NCBI RefSeq assembly: GCF_000271665.2
Contig: NZ_CP010978.1
Coordinates: 1,210,501 to 1,274,500 of the forward strand
DNA from: Pelosinus fermentans JBW45
GTDB taxonomy: Bacteria > Bacillota > Negativicutes > DSM-13327
Direction of reading: 5' to 3'
DNA length: 64,000 bases
This document shows positions 17,898 through 27,740 of the stretch, in pieces. Within the stretch, counting starts at the first letter, position 1. Every line of letters begins with the position of its first letter. Below the pieces are notes generated by a model. That model was not told the origin of the DNA and did no database searches. It worked only from the letters and a program-made list of their open reading frames with translations. The translations under genes and the position numbers were made by a program.

Positions 17898-19298
17898 ATG
17901 AAAAAGTTTTTGGACGAAGATTTTCTTTTGGAAAATGAAACAGCAAAATATCTTTATCATGAACACGCAGCAAAGATGCCAATTATTGACTATCACTGCC
18001 ATATTGATCCAAAAGAGATTGCTGAAAATCACAAATTTCAAAATATTACGGAGGCTTGGCTTGGTGCGGATCACTATAAATGGAGGATGATCCGTTCTAA
18101 TGGAGTAGAAGAAAAGTATATTATGGGTGATGCTTTGCCTCGTGAGAAGTTTCAGAAATTTGCAGAGGCGCTTGATAAGGCAATAGGAAACCCGCTTTAT
18201 CACTGGACCCATTTAGAATTGCAGCGGTATTTTGACTGCCAAACGCCTTTGGATGGAGAATCTGCTGAGGGTATTTGGCAATTATGCAATGAAAAGCTGC
18301 AACAACCGGAACAGTCTGTACTGGGACTGATTAAAGAGTCGAATGTAGAAGTGATTTGCACAACTGATGATCCGGTTGATGATCTCAGGTGGCATAAAAA
18401 AATCAAAGAAGATAATCGGTGTACGGCTAATGTATTACCAACTATGCGCCCGGATGGTGTCTTAAATATCGAAAAGAGCGAATTTGCTGCCTATTTATGC
18501 CGCTTAGGGGAAGGGGTGGGAACTGAAATTCAAAGTATAGATGATATCCGTCAAGTACTTGCTCAGCGTATTGCTTTTTTTGCCGAAGTTGGATGTCGCA
18601 TATCGGATCATGGTCTTGATTATATGTTTTATCGTGAAGCATCTGAGCAGGATGTCAATGCTATTTTGCAGAAGGCTTTGCGGGGAGATACGCTTACGGT
18701 TGAGGAAGTTGAGGCATATAAGACGTATTTGTTAGTTTTCCTTGCGGGGGAATATTATAAATACGATTGGGGAATGCAGATCCATTATTCTTGCCAGCGT
18801 AATCCAAATACGCGGGCTCTTGAAATACTTGGCTCTAATACAGGTTTTGACTGTATTGCTACTGGTAATGGAGGATATGCGCTTACCCGCTTTTTAGATG
18901 CACTCAGTCGGCAGGGAAAATTACCTAAGACAATCATTTATTCTTTAAATCCAAATGAGAATGCGCTTATTGGTTCTATTATCGGATCTTTCCAAGGACC
19001 AGAAATTGCCGGGAAGGTTCAACTAGGCGCTGCCTGGTGGTTTAATGATACCAAAACCGGAATGATAGATCAGTTGACTGCCTTTGCCAATTTCTCTGTA
19101 TTGGGCAACTTTATCGGTATGCTTACAGATTCAAGGTCATTTCTTTCTTATACACGGCATGAATATTTCCGCAGGATTCTTTGCAATTTGATTGGAACGT
19201 GGGCAGAAAATGGCGAATATCCGAATGACCGTAAAAAGCTTGGAAAGATGGTCGAAAATATCTCCTATTATAATGCATTAAGATATTTTGGGTTTTAA
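17898..19298 (+). CDS. uxaC: Glucuronate/uronate isomerase
   Basis: The 466-residue amidohydrolase-fold enzyme isomerises D-glucuronate to D-fructuronate and galacturonate to tagaturonate. Motifs include the N-terminal metal site DYHCHIDP, ICTTDDPVDDL, WGMQIHYSCQRN and LTDSRSFLSYTRHEYFRR. The ATG at 17898 gives the family's MKKFLDEDF start. An in-frame ATG at 17877 would overlap the transporter and lacks a site. Together with uxuB, uxuA and kdgK it gives glucuronate to fructuronate to mannonate to KDG to KDPG. Confidence 0.95.
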   Translation: MKKFLDEDFLLENETAKYLYHEHAAKMPIIDYHCHIDPKEIAENHKFQNITEAWLGADHYKWRMIRSNGVEEKYIMGDALPREKFQKFAEALDKAIGNPLYHWTHLELQRYFDCQTPLDGESAEGIWQLCNEKLQQPEQSVLGLIKESNVEVICTTDDPVDDLRWHKKIKEDNRCTANVLPTMRPDGVLNIEKSEFAAYLCRLGEGVGTEIQSIDDIRQVLAQRIAFFAEVGCRISDHGLDYMFYREASEQDVNAILQKALRGDTLTVEEVEAYKTYLLVFLAGEYYKYDWGMQIHYSCQRNPNTRALEILGSNTGFDCIATGNGGYALTRFLDALSRQGKLPKTIIYSLNPNENALIGSIIGSFQGPEIAGKVQLGAAWWFNDTKTGMIDQLTAFANFSVLGNFIGMLTDSRSFLSYTRHEYFRRILCNLIGTWAENGEYPNDRKKLGKMVENISYYNALRYFGF

Positions 19299-19477
19299 AA
19301 TAAAAAACTTTTGATATAGGGGGATGATCGTTGATGCTTATAATTAGTGAAATAATTAGGCATCTGAAAGAAAATAAGTAGTCAAAGATTCTGAGGATAT
19401 TTTGTGCTAGGCGAATAACCATAACCCGCGCATAGTGAGCTATGTAAGGGGCTTATATCAGAGGAGGGTATTATAAA
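19299..19477. other. Intergenic region uxaC-GH31
   Basis: No gene supported. It ends with the ribosome binding site GAGGAGGG ahead of the TTG start at 19478. Confidence 0.35.
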
Positions 19478-21985
19478 TTGATTAGTGCAAATAAATTTGA
19501 AAATCTGAAAAAGATAGAAAATGGTTATTTGATAGAAACAGACGGCCCATTTATAAAGCTTATCTTTTTAACTGAAGATATTATCAGAGTGAGGGCATCA
19601 TTTGATAAGAAATTTATTGAAGAATCGTATGTACTAACCTTAACTGCATGGAAAGATCGGTTAGATAGCTTTTTAGGCAAGGACAGAAAACGTATAACAG
19701 CGTTCGATGCTGCTTATACCGAAGATAGAAAGAAGCTGGTATTCAAGACAAGCAGTGTGATACTAGAAGTACACAAAGAACCGTTTGGTTTTAAACTATA
19801 TGACAATAATAAAAATTTACTGTACTCTGATTTGTTAGGCAGATCTTTTGTGGAAGATCAATTGGGCAGAAAGTACCATTACAATGCTATTGATTTAGAA
19901 AAAGATCATTTTTATGGATTTGGTGAGAAGACGGGAAAATTGGATAAAAAGGGTCGGAGAATGGTGATGAGTCCTAAAGATGCCATTGGACATGACCCGG
20001 AAAATGGAGATCCATTGTATAAACATATTCCTTTCTATATTCGCATCAATGAAACCAACAAAAAGGCAGCGGGGCTTTTCTACCACAATTCATATGATTC
20101 TGTATTTGACATGGGCTGCGAAATTAGTGGCTACTGGCCAAGATACAGTTACTATATGACAGATGGCGGCGATATTGATTTATTTTTAATTAATGGATCG
20201 AATGTTAAGGACATAATAGCAAGATATACGGATTTAACAGGTAAGCAGGCCTTTCCGCCCAAACAGACATTGGGCTATACAGCTTCTACAATGTATTATG
20301 CTGAGTTGAAAAAAAACTGTGATCAGGAAATTTACCATGTTATCGACAAACATATCAAAGAAGACATACCTATTGATAATTTTTGGTTAGCCTCAGGATA
20401 TTCAACAGGTGAATTTGACAATTTGCGTTATACATTTAATTGGAACACGAAAAAATTTCCTAACCCAGATGAATTTTTCCGTGTTATGAATGACAAAGGT
20501 ATTAATGTTATACCAAACTTGAAGCCAGGGGTTCTCAAAAATCATCCTTATGCTAAATATTATGAAGAACACGCGGCTTTCATTAAAGATGCAAAAAACC
20601 AAGTAGACTGCATAGGCAATTGGTGGGGGGGCCTAGGGCGATTTATTGATTTTACTAAGCCGAGCGGCAGAAATGCCTGGAAAAAGTTGCTGAAGGAAAA
20701 TATCTTGCAAAAGGGAACTTATACCGTATGGAATGATAATTGCGAATATGACGGGATTACTGACAAAGATGCGGTTTGCGACTTTGATGGCGGATCAGGA
20801 ACTATGGCGCATTTGAAGATTCTGCAAAGTAATTTAATGGCGCATGTTGGCAGGGAAGCAATTGGCGAAGTTTATTCAGAACAACGACCTTATATTATTA
20901 GCCGAGCTGGTTTTGCCGGCATCCAAAGATATGCACAAACTTGGGCAGGAGATAATTTGACAGATTGGCGCACACCTAAGTTTAATATCAATACCATAAT
21001 GGGTATGGGACTGTCTGGTGTAGCCAACAATGGTTGTGATATTGGCGGTTTCGCTGGGAGAGCACCTGAGGCCGAATTGTTATTACGATGGATTCAAAAC
21101 GGTATTTTTCAGCCTAGATTTGTCATGAATTCAGCAAATAATGATAATACAGTAACTGAGCCATGGATGTATGCTGAAAACACTGATTTGGTAAGAGCGG
21201 CATATAAATTAAGATATAGATTATTGCCATATATGTACTCTTTGATGTATGAAGCTTGTGGTGAAGGGACGCCCATAATTCGGCCGTTATTTTTAGAATT
21301 CCCAGAAGATGAACGGTGTCTGACTGACGAGAATTTTACATTCATGTTTGGGTCAAGCATATTAGTGGCTAATGTTTTTGATAAAGGCGCTGTGACCAGG
21401 AAATTATATTTGCCGACAGGTTCATCATGGTATTATTGGGAAACCATGGAGAAATTTGATGGTGGTCAAGAAATTGAAATACCAGTAGCTTTAGCGTCTA
21501 TCCCCATGTTTTTGCGAGATACTGCAATTGTCCCAATGACGGATGATATATTCAATATTACTCAAGACCAGGTTAAGAATTTAGAATTGCTTGTTTCTAG
21601 TGATAAAGACGGCAATTTCACACTTTATGAAGACGATGGAAAATCTAATGAATATTTAAATGGCGTATATTTAAAAACCAGGATTGATGTAAAAAATACG
21701 GCAAAAAGTGAGATTACTTTTACTAAAGAGGGCAGCTTTGTTTCAAGTATTGAAAACATGTTCTTAAAAGTGATTAATAAGCAAAAAGGTGCTTATTGGG
21801 TGACTGTTGGTGGCAAACAGATAAAACAATATTTGCATTTAGATAAGCTGGAAGAAGCAGAAGAAGGTTGGTACTATAATCCTTCCCAAAGTGCTGTATA
21901 TGCAAAGTATAAAAATATTCCGGGAAATTATACGGTAGTGGTAAGTTTTGAAAAGTTTGATTTAATTGGCATGGAAGACGAATAA
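19478..21985 (+). CDS. GH31 family alpha-glycosidase (first paralogue)
   Basis: The 835-residue glycoside hydrolase of family 31 is probably cytosolic, with no signal peptide. An N-terminal beta-sandwich carries DHFYGFGEKTGKLD, and then comes the catalytic TIM barrel. The nucleophile Asp420 sits in VWNDNCEYD and the acid/base Asp492 in TWAGDN. GH31 beta-sandwich domains close the C-terminus (LYEDDGKSNEYLNG). The family includes alpha-glucosidases, alpha-xylosidases and others. The nucleophile context WNDNxEY differs from the common WNDMNEP, so substrate is open. The start is a TTG after GAGGAGGG. Next to uronate genes and a second GH31, it may trim glucuronate-bearing oligosaccharides (inference). 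Confidence 0.9.
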   Translation: MISANKFENLKKIENGYLIETDGPFIKLIFLTEDIIRVRASFDKKFIEESYVLTLTAWKDRLDSFLGKDRKRITAFDAAYTEDRKKLVFKTSSVILEVHKEPFGFKLYDNNKNLLYSDLLGRSFVEDQLGRKYHYNAIDLEKDHFYGFGEKTGKLDKKGRRMVMSPKDAIGHDPENGDPLYKHIPFYIRINETNKKAAGLFYHNSYDSVFDMGCEISGYWPRYSYYMTDGGDIDLFLINGSNVKDIIARYTDLTGKQAFPPKQTLGYTASTMYYAELKKNCDQEIYHVIDKHIKEDIPIDNFWLASGYSTGEFDNLRYTFNWNTKKFPNPDEFFRVMNDKGINVIPNLKPGVLKNHPYAKYYEEHAAFIKDAKNQVDCIGNWWGGLGRFIDFTKPSGRNAWKKLLKENILQKGTYTVWNDNCEYDGITDKDAVCDFDGGSGTMAHLKILQSNLMAHVGREAIGEVYSEQRPYIISRAGFAGIQRYAQTWAGDNLTDWRTPKFNINTIMGMGLSGVANNGCDIGGFAGRAPEAELLLRWIQNGIFQPRFVMNSANNDNTVTEPWMYAENTDLVRAAYKLRYRLLPYMYSLMYEACGEGTPIIRPLFLEFPEDERCLTDENFTFMFGSSILVANVFDKGAVTRKLYLPTGSSWYYWETMEKFDGGQEIEIPVALASIPMFLRDTAIVPMTDDIFNITQDQVKNLELLVSSDKDGNFTLYEDDGKSNEYLNGVYLKTRIDVKNTAKSEITFTKEGSFVSSIENMFLKVINKQKGAYWVTVGGKQIKQYLHLDKLEEAEEGWYYNPSQSAVYAKYKNIPGNYTVVVSFEKFDLIGMEDE

Positions 21986-22144
21986 TACACTTCCTAACCG
22001 GGTTCCTGGGGCGCATCCCTAGAGGCTACTAAATTTATAAGCAATGCGCTGCCATACCAATTTGGTGGTTCTTTTGCTCTCTACAACCCAGCTTGGGAAT
22101 CTCAGTTATGGGAAAATGATTAAAACAGTATGGAGGCCTTTTAA

Positions 22145-24634
22145 ATGCAAGTAAGCGAAAAAATTGTGAGTGTTGAGAGTCATAATGATTATTTGAGCAT
22201 AGATATAGGGACGGCAAAATATCGGTTGTTTTTGTTAAATGATAATATTGTAAGGATTCGCTGCACTTTTGCAAGTGAATTTAAACCGGAAGCTTCGTAT
22301 GCCCTTGTTATGACAGCATGGCAAGATCATATGGATGATTTGCTGCGAGGGGAGCGAAAAAGTGTAGCGGCTATTAACACCACTTATGAAGATAGGAATA
22401 CGTATATTTTATTAACTACTAAAAAGTTAGAGATCAAAGTTTATAAAGATCCTTTTGTAATTGAGATTTTAGACAAAGATGGAAATATATTGCATTCGGA
22501 TTTGAAAGAAAGAGCCTGTGTACAGGATGATTTAGGCCGCCTTTATCATTATTCCTGCATGGATGATGGTGATTATTTTTACGGGTTTGGAGAAAAAGCG
22601 GGGTATTTAAATAAGAAAAACCGCAGAATGAGAATGCATAACGTAGATACGATTGGCTATGACTCTGAATTGACTGACCCGCTATATAAGCATATTCCAT
22701 TTTATATCAAGCTAAACAGCCGAAATAATATCGCAAGCGGTTTATTTTATCATAATTCTTATGACTCTGTTTTTGATATGGGCTGTGAGAGAAGCGGGTA
22801 TTATAATAAATTTAGTTATTTTTGTGCCGATGGGGGAGAATTAGATATATTCTTTATTTATGGTCCAAAAATAAAAGATGTCATAAAACATTATACTGAT
22901 TTGACAGGGAAAACGGTATTCCCGACAAAATATTCCCTTGGGTATATGGGTTCTACTATGTACTATACGGAATTGGATAATGATGCGGACAAGGCTATTT
23001 TGCAATTTTTAGATAAATGTAAAGAAGAAGAAATTCCTTGTGATGGATTCTTTTTATCATCCGGCTACACTACGGGGCAGGATGGAAAAAGATATGTATT
23101 TAACTGGAACTATGACCGTTTTAAGAATCCTAAAGAGTTTGTGAAAAAAATGAAAGAAAAAGGTGCTGATTTAGCACCAAATGTCAAACCGGGCATGTTA
23201 ACAACTCATCCTTTATATAGTGAGTTTGATGCAGCTGAGGCTTATATAAAAGATGAGTATGACGAGAAGTCACAAACTGACAGGTATTGGGGAGGTCAAG
23301 CTTCTTTTGTAGATTTTACAAATCCTAAAGGCCGTGAGTTGTGGAAAAAGCATTTAAAAGAAGAAATTGTTTCTCTTGGAGTAACCTCAATTTGGAATGA
23401 TAACAATGAATATGAAATTAATAATTCCGCTTCAGTCTGTCATTATGAGGGACTAAAGCAAGGAGTTAATGCTTTGCGTCCCATTATGCCAAATCTTATG
23501 GCTTTTATGGCCCAAAAAACTGTTTTAGAGGTTTATCCTAATAGCAGGCCATACGTTGTAAGCAGGGCTGGTTTTGCTGGTATTCAACGTTACGCTCAAA
23601 CTTGGGCGGGAGATAATAATACAAGTTGGAAAAGTCTAAAATTCAATGTACCAGTTATACTTGGAATGGGGTTGTCCGGAGTAGCGAACCAAGGCTGTGA
23701 TATTGGAGGATTCTTTGGACCTGCCCCAGATCCGGAGCTATTTGTTAGATGGATTCAAAATGGAATATTTCAACCGAGATTTTCAATACATTCTTGTAAT
23801 ACGGATAATACGGTTACTGAACCATGGATGTTTCTTTCATATACAAAATATGTAAGAGAAGCTATACAACTTAGGTATCGGTTAGTTCCATACTTATATT
23901 CATTACTTGCAGAAGCAGCAACTGAGGGTTCTCCGATAATGAGGCCGTTAGTTTATGAATTTCAAGAAGATCACAATGTGTTAGAAGAAAGTTTTGATTT
24001 TATGATTGGAAGCTCATTATTGGTTGCTAATGTTCTGGAAGAAGGGGTGAAAACAAAGAAAGTTTACTTGCCGGCCGGAGCAACCTGGTTTAATTGGCAT
24101 ACCAAAGAGCGTTATGAGGGCGGACAGACGATTGAGATAGAAGTATCTTTGGATTCTATACCGATGTTCATTAAAAGCGGTGCTATTATACCAATGAGTG
24201 AAAAACTAATGAATATTCATACGGATGTAGTAGAAACACTTCACCTTCTCCTGGAACCTTCACAAAAATCTGAGTTTATTTTATATGATGATGATGGAAT
24301 TACCAATGATTATAAAAATGGTGAGTATTTAAAAACAGTAATTAAAATAAAGAAAAATAAGGGAACAGAAATCACTTTTACTCATGAAGGAAGTTATTTG
24401 ACACCCATTAAAGCAATGATTGTAGAATTAATTTGTCAGGATATTGCGCCAATCCAAGTTCGATTGCAAGATAAAAAACTTCCAATGTTTCTTGATAAAA
24501 GAAAATGGGAAGAAAACAGAGCGGGCTGGTATTATGATATGGAGCAAAAAACAGCAAATATCAAATATGACTATCTTTGTGAAGACTATACAATACATGT
24601 AGATTTTGATGTTAAAGATCTAATTTCAGTGTGA
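22145..24634 (+). CDS. GH31 family alpha-glycosidase (second paralogue)
   Basis: The 829-residue enzyme is colinear with its neighbour at 19478 and shares long identical blocks (YHNSYDSVFDMGCE, RAGFAGIQRYAQTWAGDN, GLSGVAN.GCDIGGF). Nucleophile Asp419 lies in IWNDNNEYE and acid/base Asp490 in WAGDN. The tail LYDDDGITNDYKNGEYLKT is the usual distal beta domain. No signal peptide is visible, so substrates are imported first. The ATG at 22145 follows GGAGGCC. The two genes are an old tandem duplication that has diverged, suggesting two related substrates. A role in hexuronoside degradation is inferred only from the operon context. Confidence 0.9.
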   Translation: MQVSEKIVSVESHNDYLSIDIGTAKYRLFLLNDNIVRIRCTFASEFKPEASYALVMTAWQDHMDDLLRGERKSVAAINTTYEDRNTYILLTTKKLEIKVYKDPFVIEILDKDGNILHSDLKERACVQDDLGRLYHYSCMDDGDYFYGFGEKAGYLNKKNRRMRMHNVDTIGYDSELTDPLYKHIPFYIKLNSRNNIASGLFYHNSYDSVFDMGCERSGYYNKFSYFCADGGELDIFFIYGPKIKDVIKHYTDLTGKTVFPTKYSLGYMGSTMYYTELDNDADKAILQFLDKCKEEEIPCDGFFLSSGYTTGQDGKRYVFNWNYDRFKNPKEFVKKMKEKGADLAPNVKPGMLTTHPLYSEFDAAEAYIKDEYDEKSQTDRYWGGQASFVDFTNPKGRELWKKHLKEEIVSLGVTSIWNDNNEYEINNSASVCHYEGLKQGVNALRPIMPNLMAFMAQKTVLEVYPNSRPYVVSRAGFAGIQRYAQTWAGDNNTSWKSLKFNVPVILGMGLSGVANQGCDIGGFFGPAPDPELFVRWIQNGIFQPRFSIHSCNTDNTVTEPWMFLSYTKYVREAIQLRYRLVPYLYSLLAEAATEGSPIMRPLVYEFQEDHNVLEESFDFMIGSSLLVANVLEEGVKTKKVYLPAGATWFNWHTKERYEGGQTIEIEVSLDSIPMFIKSGAIIPMSEKLMNIHTDVVETLHLLLEPSQKSEFILYDDDGITNDYKNGEYLKTVIKIKKNKGTEITFTHEGSYLTPIKAMIVELICQDIAPIQVRLQDKKLPMFLDKRKWEENRAGWYYDMEQKTANIKYDYLCEDYTIHVDFDVKDLISV

Positions 24635-24771
24635 GTTATTGACACTATCTTTATGCTAGATTGTAGAAATGCTTCAAAAATATACATTTATTATATAACG
24701 ATAAAAAGAGGCATCTGCTTTATCAGGAAAGGATATTGCGCAATTATTTGAAATGAGGTGCGGAAAAGAGA

Positions 24772-25719
24772 ATGCCAGCAGTAATAACAATAGGTGAGAG
24801 CATGGCTCTAATGATTGCAGAGCAAAGTGGACCGTTAGAATTTGTAACAAGCTTTACACGTAAAGTTGCGGGAGCAGAATCGAATGTAGCTATCGGTTTG
24901 TCTCGGTTAAGTCATCAGACTGGATGGATTAGTTCCATTGGTGACGACCCTTTTGGTACATATATACGGAATACCATTCGTGGCGAAGGCGTAGACACAT
25001 CACTTGTTACGGTGTCTTCAAGTTACAGGACAGGTATGATGTTAAAAGAGCAAAGCGACATAGGAGATCCTAAAATCTATTATTATCGGGAAAACTCAGC
25101 TGCTAGCCATATGAATCCATCAGTCTTGATTGATAGTTATTTTGATAATGCAAAAATACTCCATATTACAGGTATCTTTCCCATGCTGAGTCCAGAATGC
25201 CAGGAAACAGTATTTGCTGCAATTGTTCTTGCCAAGAAGAATGGTTTACTTGTATCCTTTGACCCTAACATACGCAAACAGCTTTGGAAGGGTGAGGAAT
25301 CAAGGCGCATGTTATTAGAAATTGCGCAGCAAGCCGATATTATACTGCCTGGAATTCAGGAAGCGGAGCTATTAGTGGACAGCTTGGATTGGAAGGATAT
25401 TTCAGCAGCTTTTCATTCCAAAGGAATTCGCTTTATCATTATGAAAGACGGCGCAGCGGGAGCCTATTACTCAATGAAAATGACAGATGATGGGATCATT
25501 AGTGGGTATGAAAAGGGTTTCCAAGTCAAACGCGTTGTAGATTCTGTTGGTGCTGGGGATGGTTTTGCAGTCGGTGTACTTTCCGGGATTCTTGAGGGAT
25601 TGCCTCTAAATGAATCCGTTCGCCGCGGAAATGCAATTGGCTCCCTTGCAGTTATGGTAAAAGGGGATTCTGATGGTTATCCCACACGTAAAGAACTTGA
25701 TGAATATCTTAGTAGGTAA
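24772..25719 (+). CDS. kdgK: 2-keto-3-deoxygluconate kinase (PfkB family)
   Basis: The 315-residue ribokinase-fold enzyme phosphorylates 2-keto-3-deoxygluconate to KDPG. It shows the N-terminal GESMALM, the family's first signature region (GAESNVAIGLSRL), SFDPNIRKQLW and the ATP/anion-hole motif DSVGAGDGFAVGV with the catalytic Asp. Length is normal. The ATG at 24772 is preceded by TGAGGTG. It completes the uronate route with uxaC, uxuB and uxuA. KDPG aldolase would be next, but the adjacent eda is only a remnant. Confidence 0.92.
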   Translation: MPAVITIGESMALMIAEQSGPLEFVTSFTRKVAGAESNVAIGLSRLSHQTGWISSIGDDPFGTYIRNTIRGEGVDTSLVTVSSSYRTGMMLKEQSDIGDPKIYYYRENSAASHMNPSVLIDSYFDNAKILHITGIFPMLSPECQETVFAAIVLAKKNGLLVSFDPNIRKQLWKGEESRRMLLEIAQQADIILPGIQEAELLVDSLDWKDISAAFHSKGIRFIIMKDGAAGAYYSMKMTDDGIISGYEKGFQVKRVVDSVGAGDGFAVGVLSGILEGLPLNESVRRGNAIGSLAVMVKGDSDGYPTRKELDEYLSR

Positions 25720-25780
25720 TTGTTGGATTCAAATGAAGAATAAAGCCATAAAATAATTTATTGAGGAGAGAAATTTGATA

Positions 25781-25931
25781 TGATACCTAAATTGAAGCTG
25801 GTACGGATATCGTAAAAGTATTTCCAGGTGAAGCCTTTGGTCCATCTTTTATTAAAGCAATTAAGGGGCCGCTGCCCCAAGCACCGGTTGGAGATCTTCT
25901 GGCATTTGAAACATTAAAAATCAACAGTTAG
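25781..25931 (+). pseudogene. eda: KDPG aldolase deletion remnant
   Basis: A ribosome binding site (TTGAGGAG) and ATG at 25781 are followed by only a few codons. Another frame then reads EAGTDIVKVFPGEAFGPSFI and KAIKGPLPQAP, the classic Eda segment with the conserved phosphate-binding region. The catalytic Lys segment (normally before it) and the PTGGV segment (normally right after PQAP) are missing, and the frame jumps to GDLLAFETLKINS and a stop. At least two internal deletions have reduced a ~210-codon gene to about 150 bp. It is non-functional, so aldolase activity must be encoded elsewhere. Confidence 0.75.
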
Positions 25932-25943
25932 GGAGAGATTAAC

Positions 25944-26369
25944 ATGAGTATTGGAAATGATTGTTTTTATTGTCTAAAAGATCAACGGTTAGATGACTTA
26001 ATGATCGAAATAAGTAAAATGGAAGTTTCCACTTTGTATCTATTTAAAGAACAAACCTATGAGGGTAGATGTGTACTAGCCTATAAGGGACATCAAAATC
26101 ATCTAACTGAGCTAGATGATAAAGAGTATGCACTTTATATGAAGGATTTGGCAAGAGCGGCAAAGGCAATTATGAAGGCGTTCAATCCTGATAAACTGAA
26201 TTACGGTGCTTATTCAGATAAATTATCTCACTTACATTTTCATTTAGTACCTAAGTATCAGGATGGACCCTCATGGGGAGGAACCTTTGAGATGATGCCC
26301 GCAAAGAAAGTATTGCTTAGTGAGGCAGAGTATATAAAAATGATCAATCTCATCCAGAAAAACTTATAA
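25944..26369 (+). CDS. HIT-family nucleotide-binding protein
   Basis: The 141-residue histidine-triad protein has HLHFHLVPKY as the triad (H-x-H-x-H) and an N-terminal CFYC pair that could bind zinc. HIT proteins hydrolyse or transfer nucleoside monophosphates from substrates such as AMP-NH2 or Ap4A. GGAGAG lies before the ATG at 25944. It directly follows the eda remnant and may share the kdgK transcript, but a functional link to uronates is not evident. A strong terminator follows at 26432-26474. Confidence 0.88.
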   Translation: MSIGNDCFYCLKDQRLDDLMIEISKMEVSTLYLFKEQTYEGRCVLAYKGHQNHLTELDDKEYALYMKDLARAAKAIMKAFNPDKLNYGAYSDKLSHLHFHLVPKYQDGPSWGGTFEMMPAKKVLLSEAEYIKMINLIQKNL

Positions 26370-26431
26370 TTTTAAATAGGAATTTATTATTAGATAAGCA
26401 GCCCTAAAAAATAGTAAAGATATAATAGTAA

Positions 26432-26474
26432 AATAATGCTTTATAAGTTATGATTTCGCTTATAAGGCATTATT
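26432..26474 (+). terminator. Terminator of the uronate operon end
   Basis: AATAATGCTTTATAAG (26432-26447) pairs with CTTATAAGGCATTATT (26459-26474), with one mismatch, and is followed by TATTTTTAG. Confidence 0.75.
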
Positions 26475-26576
26475 TATTTTTAGCTATTTTTTATTCTTTC
26501 GTTTTTGCAGGGGTGTAGAGAGTATATGTAGAAATCTGTAGTACAATCAAATTTGTTTGAGGAGATGAAAGATCAT

Positions 26577-27740
26577 ATGATCCAGCAAGCTGAGCGCATG
26601 AAAGGACTGACATCAGCAATTTTTTCGCAATTAGAAGAACTGCAGAAGAAGGCAGCAGCCTCTGGCGTGGATATCATTCAACTTTCCATTGGAAATCCAG
26701 ATATGGCTCCGGCACCCCATATTGTAGAAGCCATGAAACAGGCAGTGGAGTGCGGTGATAATTATGGCTATACGTTATCAAAAGGTAAGCCGGAACTTTT
26801 GCAGGCGATTGCCGGGTGGTATGATAAAAAATTTGATGTACAATTAGATCCCGATACCGAAGTCCATTCTCTGATTGGTTCTCAGGAAGGATTGGCTCAT
26901 ATTGGACTTTGCCTAGTGAATCCGGGAGATGTAGTGCTTATTCCTGATCCGGGATATCCTATTTTCAGCGCAGGTCCATATATTGCTGGCGCCCAGCTGC
27001 ATAAGATGTGTTTAACTCCTGAAAATAATTACCTGCCAGATTTGGATGGGATTGACGAAGAGATATTAAAACGTACTAAACTAATGATTTTGAATTATCC
27101 TAATAACCCTTTAGCTGCTACGGCAACACGTGAGTTTTATGAAAAAGTGGTAGCATTGGCACATCGGTATCAGTTTGTGGTTTGTAGTGATTTTGCATAT
27201 AGTGAATTAGTTTTTGATGATTATCGTCCTGAGAGCTTTTTAAGTATTCCAGGGGCGAAAGAAATTGGCATCGAGTTTAATTCCCTGTCTAAAAGCTATA
27301 ACATGTGCGGCTGTCGTATTGCATATGTTGTTGGTAATTCCCAGGTTATATCGCTGCTGGGCCGTCTAAAATCGAATTTTGACTATGGCATATTTGCGCC
27401 CGTGCAGCTTGCTGCTATTGCTGCGTTAACAGGTCCCCAGGATTGTGTAAGAGAAACGGCCGCTGCTTATCAAAGGCGCCGTGATATCATTGTGGATGGT
27501 TTTAATAGTATAGGATGGCATGTAGAACGTCCAAAAGCGTCCATGTATATATGGGCTAAGGTGCCAACAAAGCAAAGTTCTTTTGATTTTACTGTTGACC
27601 TGCTCAACCATACAGGTGTAGCAGTAGTTCCGGGTAAAGCCTTTGGTGATTGCGGGGAGGGTTTTGTCAGAATTGCCTTAGTACAGCCAGAAGAGAGATT
27701 GACGGAAGCGGTGGCAAGAATAAAGAAATGGCTAAGATAA
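26577..27740 (+). CDS. Class I aminotransferase, LL-DAP/aspartate type
   Basis: The 387-residue PLP enzyme is of the fold-type I DapL/AspC-like branch. It shows IIQLSIGNPD, GSQEGLAHI, the NYPNNPLAA block, an SDFAYSEL cofactor-Asp/Tyr segment, the Schiff-base Lys in SLSKSYNMCGCRIAYV, and the C-terminal Arg in FVRIAL. Such proteins are often annotated as LL-diaminopimelate or aspartate aminotransferases. The specific donor is not settled by sequence. ATG 26577 is preferred (MIQQAERMK matches family starts). A TTG 24 bases upstream and ATG 26565 are alternatives. It has no clear functional link to its neighbours. Confidence 0.85.
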   Translation: MIQQAERMKGLTSAIFSQLEELQKKAAASGVDIIQLSIGNPDMAPAPHIVEAMKQAVECGDNYGYTLSKGKPELLQAIAGWYDKKFDVQLDPDTEVHSLIGSQEGLAHIGLCLVNPGDVVLIPDPGYPIFSAGPYIAGAQLHKMCLTPENNYLPDLDGIDEEILKRTKLMILNYPNNPLAATATREFYEKVVALAHRYQFVVCSDFAYSELVFDDYRPESFLSIPGAKEIGIEFNSLSKSYNMCGCRIAYVVGNSQVISLLGRLKSNFDYGIFAPVQLAAIAALTGPQDCVRETAAAYQRRRDIIVDGFNSIGWHVERPKASMYIWAKVPTKQSSFDFTVDLLNHTGVAVVPGKAFGDCGEGFVRIALVQPEERLTEAVARIKKWLR

